Shown one piece after another: positions 26,299 to 38,463 of a stretch of DNA of 64,000 bases. This DNA is from Myripristis murdjan (Eukaryota; Chordata; Actinopteri; Holocentriformes; Holocentridae), in NCBI RefSeq assembly GCF_902150065.1, contig NC_043987.1:25261987-25325986 (forward strand), written 5' to 3'. The first letter of the stretch is position 1; each line of letters opens with the position of its first letter. The notes under the pieces were generated by a model. The model ran no database searches and was not told where the DNA came from. It was given only the letters and a program-made list of their open reading frames with translations. Both the position numbers and the translations under genes were made by a program.

Positions 26299-27289
26299 TA
26301 GTGTGGTTCCTTTTCCTACATTATTCTGCTGAACAGCTGTGTGTGGAGAGGAACGGGCTTGCTGAGTAACTTGAGGAAAGGATTATTCAAACCCATTCCT
26401 GGCTTTGTCTGACAGTAGCTCTCCAACGAGTGAAAATTATGACCGGTCAGTTCGTGAAGATAAATTGGGAGGAAGCGAAACGGAAGTCTGCACATTCTGT
26501 TCTTGATTTAGAAAAACCTTTTCCGAAAGAGCTGCCTCTTTGCAAACATCAGTCCCACCCAGCAGCGAAGCGAACTCAACAATAAGCAATAAGGCTGCGC
26601 ATTATGACATGGCTTCCTTCAGATAAACATTGTCTACAGATCAGCACTGCGCTCGCTCACAAATTCTTTCTCAGGGTTTTTCCATCCACCCGGCACCGCG
26701 TGTCTGTGCAAACAGCAGACACACACATAAATCACCAGAAGTACTCCAGTCAGCCCCCCTCCCTTCCTCCCTCCCACCCCCAAGCTGTGATTGACATTGG
26801 CTCCACTGTTGCCACTCTGATCCCAGTAAGCCACAGGTGATTTACTGAAAGTATCTCAACGTCAGTCTCTTTGCCTCTGAGCCACTCAGCCCTCATTAAA
26901 TTCTTCCCCAGTAAACAAAGTTCCCCATCTCGAGTGTTTACTTGGGAACTATTGTCGTTTGAAGAAATGGAAAAGACTACAGTATAAATGGATAGCTGGC
27001 AGCGGCTGGTGGGGCCGAGTGGGTATAGGGGCAGCTGGGGCCACTAGAGGGCATTTCGAGGAGGAGGGGGGTGGGGGTGAGGGGTAGGTGTGTAGGGGGT
27101 GGGGGTCCTCAAAGACCCCATCTGCTGCACATCTGAGTGCCTATCAGTGTTATGGATCGAGGCACCTTCATTTTTCAACTCTATTCTAGACCGCGTGGCT
27201 TGGGTTCATGTGTTTTGCAGGAGGGCAGGGTCCAGATCAACAAAATCCCGCTGTGGCACAGTGACACATTTGCCCCCACTCCCACCCCT

Positions 27290-27342
<53 letters not shown>

Positions 27343-30300
27343 GGGCTATTGAGCTGAGCAAGTAGTTTGAGATAGATAATGTGAGAAAAACACACAAAGA
27401 GGGGCAGAGATTGTGGCTCTTTGGAAAAAGAAATGCTCTGAAAGAACTTCAATTAAATCGATTGGAAAGAAATGCATCGCTGTACTTGAAACAGAAAGCC
27501 GTCCATTTTTCTCTAATCTGTTAGCCGCTGAAGGAACAATTGGTGAATGAAGGTTTGAGGGCCGGTTATTCAGCGAAACTCTCCTTACAGCAGGAAACCT
27601 CCTGGAAATAGAGGGTCATAGCAGCAATTGTTAGGCAATGTAGGAGCAATGCTAAGACACACATTTTCTTTTGTGAACTGTCTCTATACAGTGTATTGAC
27701 ATCAGTCGGAGTAAAAACAGACTGTATCAGATGATGTCTTGTGGTGTGGATCTACTCATCAGGGATACCACATTGTCCTCCTTCAGCATCTGTCTGTCCA
27801 TGTAAAAGACTGTACTGTGTGTGTGTTCAAAAGAAAGACTCTGGTAATGTCAAGGCTTTGTCGTTTGCCCTACATATTTCTCGCAGTCACCCATTTGGGA
27901 TGTGATAATAATAATAATAATTATGAAAAAATACAGTGGTATTACCGGTATAAACTCTTATTCATACTTGCATTTGTGTGTTAGTGTGTTTTTCTATGCC
28001 TTTTATAAAATGTAAGTTTCTTAGAGTGCCATTCTGGTATTCCCAGCAAAGTACAACTGTTTTTCTTTTCCATTTTGGGAAACATTTTTCTTTTTCAGGC
28101 TGGATGAATAAATTTGAGATGCATGTTAAAAGACCTATTTTCCTAAAAAAAAAATTAAATAAATAAATAAAATGAAATAAGTTGGAAATGCCTATTAAAA
28201 AGTCGTCTCCGTGTCTCCTTCCTTCTGCGTGGGGTCCATAGCAGGGAGAAAGTGAGAAAAAGGAGTTCTGACTCTTGAAATGTTGCGGTGGTGTCCCCTT
28301 CTTGTCAGTATGAGACCTCTGTTTGATTTTGATTGGTGGAGAGCAGGGGTCTCTGCGGTCCTATCAGGAGAATTACAGTCACACAGGCTGATGTTGTGTC
28401 ACTAGCAGGAACAACACAGCAAGACTGGAGAGATGTGTCACTCCAGCTCATGTCAGCCATGTCATTTTGTTTGTCACTTTGGCAGTTCATTTGGTGACAG
28501 CTGAACTTCAGATTGTGATGAGAGAACATTTGAGTCTGTGAGGCTCGAAATTGCATCATTATTAAAGGCTCAGAGGTCGGGGCCGCTGCTTCGCCACCAA
28601 TCACCCACGCGCAATGATAAATAAAATATTTACTTTTTTGTATCACAATCACAATTCCTCAATCTGCAGCATCAGAATTTCCCCTAGTGAATCTAAGGCA
28701 CTGAAAATATGAAAAAAATGGAATGGGTCCTGTGTCCTCACTCCTCACTCCCCATTACACCAGGGAGTTTTCCACTTAGTGTCTGTCTTCATTAGTGAGT
28801 TAACAGCCCAAGTGCCTGAAGAATAGAGTAAAAATGGAAATGGAAAGATTCAATGTGCTTTTGTGTTTCCCTGGAATTTAAAAAAAAAAAAAAAAAAAAA
28901 AAACCCTAGAGAGAATGGCCTTCAGGGACGGAGTAGAGTGCTGCAGCTGGATGTGCAACGAGGTCACCGCCGATACGAGCGAAATCTCGTGAGCACTTCC
29001 CTGGGATGGCAACTTGTGGCAGCGGGCTATTTTCTCTAAAAAGAAACAAACATTTTATCCGATTAATGGCCTAATTAGCCGGATGCACCGGCCCTGCACG
29101 CTACCATTATGATTTTGGGGACACAGAAGGGAGGAAGGAGAAAGAGGAGTGGGACACAAAGCTAAACCTAGAGGCTGAGAGGGAGGGATCCAGATGTTTA
29201 GTTTGCATGTCTAGCCCACGCCATAACTGTGGCTACCCTGCAGCAGGACACGCAGGATAAAATAAGTGAGGCGGAAGGTGCAGCAACATATAGGCCACTG
29301 ATAGCGCAGCTGTATGGAACAGGCAGAAAACAAGAAGCCATGCGGTGCCTGTAAATATTCTAACAGATGGATTCATTCACAAGGACGCCAATTTAAGCAA
29401 TAAGATAAAACTGTCATAAAAGGTTTCTCGGTGGTAATAAAGAGCAGAGGGAGTAGAGGTGGAGGACAAAGAAGGCAAGATGACAAAAAGGAAGAGTGGG
29501 AGGAAAATCAACAAAAGAAGGGAAATTAACATGATTACATGCAAATTACTCATGAATCGTGTGGTTCTCCAATTTCACACCGAGCAATGACAGGAACAGT
29601 GAACACAAAATATGTCACCTCAGTGCGCACCAAGTATTGTCGTCTTTTGAGTCATTTAGCCTAATTCTGCGTGTTTCTCTGGATCTCGACATCATTGTAA
29701 ATGAGAGAACCCTCATTGATTTACATGGCTCAAATGAATGAATGAATCCCCTATGACCAAAGACAATCTGCTGTTTTCGGAGATGAAACACTGCATCCTA
29801 GTGGCAAATGCTGTCAGATGTTTACAGCTTGCTCTCGGTAGCTCAGACACTAAATTAAACATATTGCTGAGAAAATCAATTGAATTCTACTTTTTTTTTT
29901 TTTTTTTTGAGCAACAATATAGTTAACAGCCACCCACTGCGACAAAGAGAACCGTTCTGATAAATATTTATTGCGTACACCTTCATTTATCTCACCAGTA
30001 GGTGTTCACAGAGATCAAATTTTCAAAAGTTCACATGATTTCAGAGTTTCCCCACAAAAGATAGTAATCCATTACCCAACAGTATAGCAAAACCACATTT
30101 AAGACATTTAAAGTATGACCCGTAAAGGCAAGAATGCTAGGTTAATTAAATCCAATCTACCTTCATCATCCATCAAAATGCAAGTTGATGACAGTTTTTA
30201 CCCCAAGAAAATGATTCAGTGACTTTTAACTTTATCTTTTATCTGAGTTACAGTCAAATCTGTTATTTTAGCAACCACATCCTCTTAAACAACTAAACCT

Positions 30301-32089
30301 GCGTGTTGGTTTTGTAGAGCATTTAGCAGACAAAAGTTTTAGCAGTACAGTACTGAAAGTTATGTGCACCATTTCCTGTGTGGTCACCATGGTGACAGGA
30401 AAGGTTGCATGTTTCATAGTGGCTGTGACTCTCTCTGAGCTGCTCACCATAGCAACTTTTGTCAGGAGAGACCTCCTGGAGGTGTTTACTGGTGCCATTA
30501 TTTGTTTGTATCTGTGGCCTCTCTGTTTAGTCCTTGGCTCTGAGTCTTGCTTAGAGACACCACACACACTTCCAGTTGAGCCAGAGGCTGCTGGGAGGAT
30601 CTGCTGTGAAGAGTGGTGGAGGTCACAAACCCCAGCAGGAGCCCCGAGACCTGAGGCTGAGGCTCAGCTCATCTCTGTGCCACATTCAGCACTGTCACAT
30701 GAAACTGATTGAGGAAGAGAGAGCGGAAATTCTCTCTGACACCAGCGACTGGTTTGTGCAATATTCATGTGTACAAGCACACGTTTTCAAAGTGGAAGCA
30801 GTGCCACAAACATGTGACATGCTGACGAGTGTTAAGATGCAATACATCCTTGTTCTGTGTGAGATCATTAGATATCTTCATTGTGTCATTATGTATGACC
30901 TTGCTTAATATTTTCCACTCAAAGAGGTAGTGGATTCTCTTCAAAATACATTCAGTTTGAAATAAAATTGCTATTAGGTGATTGACATAAGGCACTAAAT
31001 TGCAAACATCACAAAAGGCTCAAATGTTACTCTTTTTTGACATGGCTTTCTAGTGTCAGAAAAATAACCGTTCCTCCAGCCTCTAGCTGGAACAACTGCA
31101 AATAAATAGTCATAGATACACAAAAATATTATACATTGAACATAATATTTACAGTCTCATTACTTTCACGTTTTGATTTTAGTGCAAACGTCTTAGCTGC
31201 TGATGACCCTGCTCGACAATCTCAACAAGTCCAAGCATCCATATCTTTCTCCTCTAATGAAATCTGTATGATAAGCCAAAATACAAACCATCTAGAGACT
31301 ACAGACTGATCCAGTCAATCTAACACACATCAGAGGCCTTATGAATGAAGACTTGAGGCTGAAGCTGGAAAGAAGGCACTGTGCTCCTGTTAGAGGCAAA
31401 CATTTTTTCAGGAATCCTGTGCATCATGGGATTCCTGTGGGATTCCCATGGACTGGGGGTCAGTTTCAGGATTCATAAAGTGAAAAAGTGGGACAGAACA
31501 AGAAAAAAAGTCATCGGAAGTGGGCGAGACAGGAATCATAACAATAATAGGTCAGTTTTCATGTATAAATATGCAGTTCTAATATGAATAAGTGCTGTTT
31601 ATTTTGGAATAATACTAGTTGTTGTGTTGTCTTTTTTGTTTTTGTTTTTTAATCTCTCCTGTCTGCTCTGGTGGCTGGTTGATGGTTGGTTGCAGCCACT
31701 TGAGCAGTGTGTGGCGTGTGTGAATTGATGACCATACACTGTATAAAAGTGTGGGCCAACCTACTAGCCAAATGGTGTGAATAAAAAAAATTAAAAAAAA
31801 CTGGCCAGTAGAGCACAAGTAAACTAAAAGAGTGATGGCCAATACATCAAATCAAAGTCACTGCATTGCCTATGGGTAGAGTAAAAAAGCAAAAACAAAA
31901 AAAAAAAACAACAACAACACAGGAATAGGATGGGACAGGGCAGATTTTTTTTGAAACTCTCAAACTTGGGTTGGTATAGGAGTAATTTTGTGACAGTGGA
32001 ATAGGACAGGAGTGAAAACCCACTCCACTGTCACCCTCTAACAGCTGTGGTGTCAGCTGCAGCTGAAGGCTTTCCTCTGCCTCCAGCTC
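26299..32089. other. Intergenic between gjc1 and the sialyltransferase
   Basis: No gene is recognised. The last few hundred bases should be the sialyltransferase 3' UTR. There is a long (CA)n run at 27293-27338 and poly(A)/(T) tracts at 28879 and 29891. Confidence 0.65.
27064..27108 (+). other. G-run cluster, possible G-quadruplex
   Basis: At least five runs of four to six G residues lie within 45 bases. A similar cluster is at 43991-44034. Confidence 0.5.
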
Positions 32090-32567
32090 CTATCTGGTGT
32101 CCGGGGGACATTTTCCCAGCTGAACCCTGAGCACACCCTGATTGTGCAGCTTCAACAACTGTTCAAACTCAGCAGGCATGGTGTGAACTCTCTTTTTAAA
32201 TTGAACGTCATCGTAATAGTGGTTGGTGAGGGGTTGGTGTCCATATGGGTGCAGGCTGAAGGGCCAGAAGCCATACAAATCCACGCGAGAACAGACTTCC
32301 AGCGCCAGACTAACCATCATCAAGCCAGTGCTGAGCCGCGATTCCTTGAGGCCCTGCGAGCGCCAGAACTGGTTCAGACTCCGGAGGTAGTCTGGGTTGA
32401 GGAAGACAGGCTGGGTGGGGCTTTTAAAGTCTTGGATAGCATACAGGACCCTCAGCGACACGGGTGTGTTGAAGGCGTAGGAGAAGGCAGGTAGAAGCAC
32501 AAGGGAATCGCCATAGACGTTCAGGCTCTCCACAAAGGGACGATGGCGCTCCATCAGGTTCTTGTAC
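32090..32567 (-). CDS. st8sia6-like: Sialyltransferase last coding exon (motifs S, III and VS)
   Basis: This exon holds 158 codons and a stop. It starts after a good acceptor (ctttttcag) with one base that completes a Lys codon. It encodes [23 protein letters not shown], motif S around [16 protein letters not shown] and LYGFWPF, motif III HYYD, and motif VS H-x3-E as HTMPAEFE. It ends in LGKC and a short tail. Motifs S, III and VS bind donor and acceptor and supply the catalytic His. The conserved Cys of motif S and the C-terminal Cys are both present, so the fold looks functional. Confidence 0.95.
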
Positions 32568-35500
32568 CTGAAAAAGAAAGCAGAACGCGTGAATCGGCAA
32601 GACGTACACATGAGCTAGATGTTAGAGGTAAGTGAGGACTGACAGGTGATGATGCAATGGAATTCATGCAGTCTACAAATTCATGCACTCACTTGAAGAG
32701 GATGATGCTCGGGTTAACCGTCACGAGGTTTGTCTTGCTCCCTACATCTTTCTCATAGCCATCTGTCACAGGAGGTAGATTGCACCTGAACAAGGGACAA
32801 AGCGATTAAAGACTTCACTGGTTGAAATTTCAGTAACGATTGAATTGCTTAATCAAAAATCAAGGCTAAAGTAAAAATAACAGCAGTAGACTCTCTACAA
32901 ATGGTCTGTTATGGAGCCAAAGGGAGCCAGTTCGCAGTGAATGGTCACTCAACAGAGAACAATGGGCCTCATTCATATATATAAAAAATTCCCCCTCGCC
33001 GGGTCCTCTACCAGAGGCCTGGGAGCCTGAGGGTTCTGCACAGTGTCTTAGCTGTTCTGAGGACCTGTTGCTCTTCTGGACAGAGATCTCAGATGTTGTT
33101 CCTGGAATCGGCTGGAGCCACTCTCACAGTTTGGGGGTCATGGCCCCGAGAGCTCCGATTACCCCCGGCACCACTATTGCCTTCACTTCCCACATCTTCT
33201 CTAGCTCCTCTCTCAGCCCTTGGTGTTTTTCGAGCTTCTCGTGTTCCTTCATCCTGATGTTGATATCGTTTGGAATCGCTACGTCTATCACTACTGCTTT
33301 CGTCTGCCGTTTGTCGACCACCACGATGTCTGGTCGATTAACCATCTCCACCTTATCAGTCGGGATCTGGACGTCCCACAGAATCTTGGTTCTGTCGTTC
33401 CCCGCCACCTTTGGAGGTGTCCCAGAATTTCCCTGGTTGGGATCAATAAAGTATATCTACCTATCTATCTATCTATCTTCCAGTTTGACCCTGGGACTTC
33501 CACCCCAATTCAGCGCAGATGTTCCTGTACACTCTGCCAGTCACCTAGTTATGGCGCTCCATGTATGCTGTAGCTGCCAGCATCGTGCATCCTGCTGTGA
33601 TGTGCTGTACTGTCTCAGGGGCCCCTCTGCACAGCCTGCACCCGGGCTCCTGCCTGGTGTGGTAAACCCCGGTCTCTATGGATCCTGTGCTCGGGCCTGT
33701 TCTTGTGCTGCCATGATCAGAGCCTCTGTGCCGTCTCTCAGTCCAGCATTTTCCAGCCACTGGTATGTTTTCTTTATATCAGCCACTGACATATCTCTGT
33801 ATGTGTGTTTATCTATCTATCTATCTCTATAGATAGATAGATAGCATTCACTGAAAGACTGTATTCCCACCAATTTGAACTCAAGTTGTATTCTTCAGTT
33901 TGTCTTAATCATTTTTCTTACTTTGTATAAACATGTACTTATTTTGGAATAACTTTCTTGCACAATAATAAGTATAATAAGTAATAAGTAGCAGCAGCAC
34001 TACATTTTTTTTTGCTTCCTCACCATCTTTAGACATGCACATACCAACTGGCATGTGCTTTCAATTTAAGAAAGTGGTGGGATTTATCAATAGAAGAACA
34101 CAGATGCAATCAATTGTGCAGTTTAAGAACACGTCATGAATCTGACGTGTTCTTTTCTTCTTAGGGACCTTTCTCAAGAAGAAATTTTAACTCTGTGCAG
34201 CTTTTTTGTCCTTTTTTACTTTGCTAGCTTTCAGCACCAGCACTTTTACTTCTACTAACGTAAAATAGCAACAAAGTAACATTGCTTCTCGTAGGATATC
34301 CTGCTACTCTTTCCACTGTTGTCAGCATTTATAATCCAGTAAATTGCATACAAAGGACAAATTTCCCACCTGAAAACAAACTGGGCAGAATCGATCCTCT
34401 CTCCACAGCTGCTGTTGGCCAGGACCCCCCCATTCCCAATAACAGCGCATGTGTCCAATGGTTTATTTAAAAAAGGATGGTCCTGGAACCAACATAAAGC
34501 AGAGGCATACAGCATTTAGTGTTTGTGATTGTGCTTTATGATGCACTTTAAGTGACAAACCATGGAAAACAAAGTAGGACAAGACATTGTGGACTCATCC
34601 AGGTAACCATTCATAAAAAATTAACTAAAATAACACCTCCACAAGCTTGAGTTTGCACAGGGTGTAGCTCAGTGGCAGACTATCTGATTTCATGACACTG
34701 AGTCTCCTGTTCAACTCTCTGTGTTTCCAAACATTAACATGTCAAATATGAAAACAGTGTTGTGAAAATGATTTCTGGGTTGGCAGATTCTCTCAGACAG
34801 ACAGTAAACCTCTCAGTGTATATACACAGTAAGTGAAGTATGGGTCAAAAGTCTAAGAAAATACAGTCAACTGAGAAATTCGGAGGATAAACTGAAATTA
34901 AGCTGAACATTAGTCTAAGGGCCAAACAGTTGCTGATCTTAACAAAGGAAAAAATAGTTGGTAGAAGATGAGAATTATAATCTATTCTAGAAGAAGACAA
35001 GTTGTCTTTGGTGCCTCAAGATGCAATTAATCAAACCTTCTACATCCCCTGCAGGCTTTGGGCCGTGACAGCTTCTAGGCGAGATAGTAAACGCTGCGCT
35101 GTATTACACCATGCTTCATATTGTTTTCAATGCATTACACGTGACTGCATTCCAGTAATTTATGATATGCTTTATTTAAAACAAGATACAGGTCGTCACT
35201 TAATAGTTCTGGCTCCTTCCTGTCTGTTTGCCAGTGCTCACAAGCAAGAAAAAAACAAGATATCATGTAACAGGTTAACCTAATATAGTTACCCTTATGT
35301 GTACTTACGTTGAACTAGCCGCAGCGTTGTTATTTTTGTGAATGGATCGCCTATTTGTACCTTATAATGTGTGGTGCAATCAAATAGTGAGTACCAAGGG
35401 GTCACAGGTCAGACTTAGAGCCACAGAACTTGAATGGAGTAGAATGGACTTTCCCATTCAAATCAACATAGCAGGAGCCATTTTTATGCACAGCACATCT

Positions 35501-38394
35501 CATCACTGTTCCAGCCAGTGTGAGGCGCTTTGCGGTCCTACTGATGTGTGTCGTCACCATAGCAACGATCCACAATCGCCGCCAACAGTTCCTGACCGTT
35601 CAGCTCCATTCAGGTTCTGTGGGTACAGCATTTAACAGCACATCCCTTCTGACCTCCGTGCCTCCCACTGATGTATAATATACCAGAGATTTTACTTTGG
35701 AGGTTGAAGCCACAAATATTCTTAAACCAGACACCTGCGATTTAACAAGCTTCAGCTACAGGTAACACCATCAACCGGCTTGTTCCAGGTGAGAAGCTGG
35801 TAATTTAATTTACAGCGCTGCGACTTTTCTCTGAAAGTTTTTACAACAGATAACTGTAACGTTATCCTAAAACTGTTTTCAGTAAACAGACTCAAGCTTT
35901 TAGCTCTGACATTTTTTTGACACTTTGATGGCTTGAGTATAGTAAGTAGGCAGATGCCATACACTGTCCCCATGACGACAGTTTATGGGCAGATAATCAG
36001 TGAAGTCAAGGATTGGAGAAAACGTTCACTGCACTGAGTTTTATGTTAAAAGCAACATGAGGGACTTCCTATGGTGCCAGTGTGGCTCTTGAGTTTGCCC
36101 AATTCTTTGCTATAAAAATCCTGTGGATTTTCTCTTCCCTGATATCTGATGCCCTAGCGCTGCCTATGCAAATCTCTATCAAAACAGATTGTTGCCATAG
36201 TTACAAAGCTCTCTCCTCAGGTTTAGCCAGGGGGAGTGGTGGCAAGTTTTCACCTCAAATTAAGTAAGTCTTAATATTTATACAACAGTCAGGCTTAATT
36301 AGACTAGTCTAACTTGACAGTGTAAGACCAGGGTAAGGCCAAGCTTAATCTTACACTAAGATTATGTAACTTTATTGTAGTGCCAGTGTTGTCATTGTGT
36401 TTGCCTGATTTTGATGTATGAAAATCCTGTGGATTTCGTTTCCTTATACCTGTTGCCGCAGCACTGCCTATGCAAATTGTAGACATTTGCCACAGTTTTC
36501 TTCTGTCTGTGTGCTGTGATTGGGATGACCTGTGTTACCTGCCTGTCTGTTAATAATACAAGGTAAATTAAAAACCATTTATTTTTTATTTCCCTCAACA
36601 GCTGACAGATTGTCTGCATCATAAATTAAAAATCCTTCAAAGTTGAAAATTTTCCACCGAGGTTGACAGAGCCAGACATTATAAAGAGAGCAAAATGCCT
36701 CTGTTATATCATTTTTCCAAAGTTGGGCACACCAATATGGCATCATGGTGGCTTCATGTTTTATTACATTATCAGCAATCAAACTGATAATGTAATTGCT
36801 AAACAAGTAGTCTGCATGTGGACTTGAGCCTTTGTGTTTTTGGTGTTTTCCGAATAAACCTGTAACACTGTGGAAGACGCATGTTTTAAGGGGGTAATAA
36901 AAAGTCTTCTGCTCATTGCAGTGGTTTCTATCCCTATCACTTAGAGGACTTTATCAAAAATCGTTGATTTCTATCTATCTGCCTTCACTTACCAATGTTA
37001 TAGGGCTGAGAGGCTATTGGTTCATGGTAGCATATGTTATTTCAGATAACAAGGCCCCCAGACTCAGTTTGGTAGCTCCTTTAGGTTAACAAATTAGCTA
37101 CTGGAAGCAGTGAAATCATCAGATACCAGATACTGGGCTCTAAATAAACGTGAACTTGGACTCTAGAAAAGTATCTACCCCCCAAAGAGCTAGGTAAAGG
37201 GTTGCAGTAATAATTTCGAGGTTAATCACAGAATACCTTTGGAAAGACGTCGAAGACCTGTTGGGGCACCTTGTACGGCTTTCTCTTCTCACCGTCGTAC
37301 GTAACCTCTGATCCCACTGGGGTGTTGGCCTGCGTTACGATGGCCTTGGTGAGCCCACTGCAACTGCTGTTGAGCAGAGATCTGGAGAACAACAAGGCCT
37401 CACTTAACAACATAATACAGCATGACAGTTCACCCAAAACCCAGCTCCACAAACAAATACCCGTCCCCTTGCACTGGGGTGAGGGAAGACATGGATGATC
37501 ACGGCAGACTGGAGAGGCGTCTTTACTGTCTGCAGCTATTAGGCTGTTGAAGAGGTTATAAATCGATCAACATCATCATTGTGGTTGCTGCACAGCACTT
37601 TAGACTGCTTCATAGTTATACAGGCAAGATCTTGTACTGTTTGTTGCTATTGTTTGTTATTGTGCCATAAGTCTGTGTGTGACTGTGGTCTGTATTTTAC
37701 ACTCGGCTGCAAATCAAATTTCCTGTGGAGCCATAATTAAGTTGAACCGTGAACTATGAAACCTCACGAAATCAAACAATCTGTATGGGTACTTTGCACT
37801 CGGAGCAAGTGGAAAATGCCTTTTTTGGTATTTTGAGCAAGCTGTTTCTTAACTGGATGGGTGAGAGATGCAAGTTGGTGAGTCAGTTTAACAACGTAAT
37901 GACAATGCAACAACCAAATGTTATGACTAGAAAGCAGAAAAGCAGCTCCAGACAGATAGCTAATCCTCTGAAGTTATAAATTAAGCATTCCCTTTCATGC
38001 ATAGGACTTTAATTCCAGGGAGCTGGATAAAGGCAGAGGTGGCAGGCAGCAGAGTGATGGGGGCAGGGGGTAAATCCCCACTGTGCTGGAGTCTCACATG
38101 ACCTTAAGCTGCCATTATAGTCTGAGGAACATGACGTTAACACTGCTTTTCTACACTGCGTGCTACTACTTGGATTTCCGCCCATGCTTCTCCTTGCATG
38201 TCTACAGATCTTCCTCTCTCTATTTTTATAAAAAAGGAAACAAGTAACACATGGGGACTTGTTTTTTCTCAACTTCTTCGACAGGGTTTACATGTACATT
38301 TTTTTTTTTTACCTCAACACTTTGACATTTTCCTCCTGCCTCTTCCAGCTGTGATTGTAACGCTCCATTATATTGTCGATGATTTGCTCGCTGT

Positions 38395-38463
<69 letters not shown>

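Noticed and set aside
30362-30712. Plus-strand 116-codon hydrophobic frame
   Set aside because: No recognised domain and no splice or poly(A) context; composition fits chance.
33068-33832. Plus-strand 254-codon frame
   Set aside because: It is the antisense shadow of the LINE endonuclease region, whose minus-strand reading has clear motifs.
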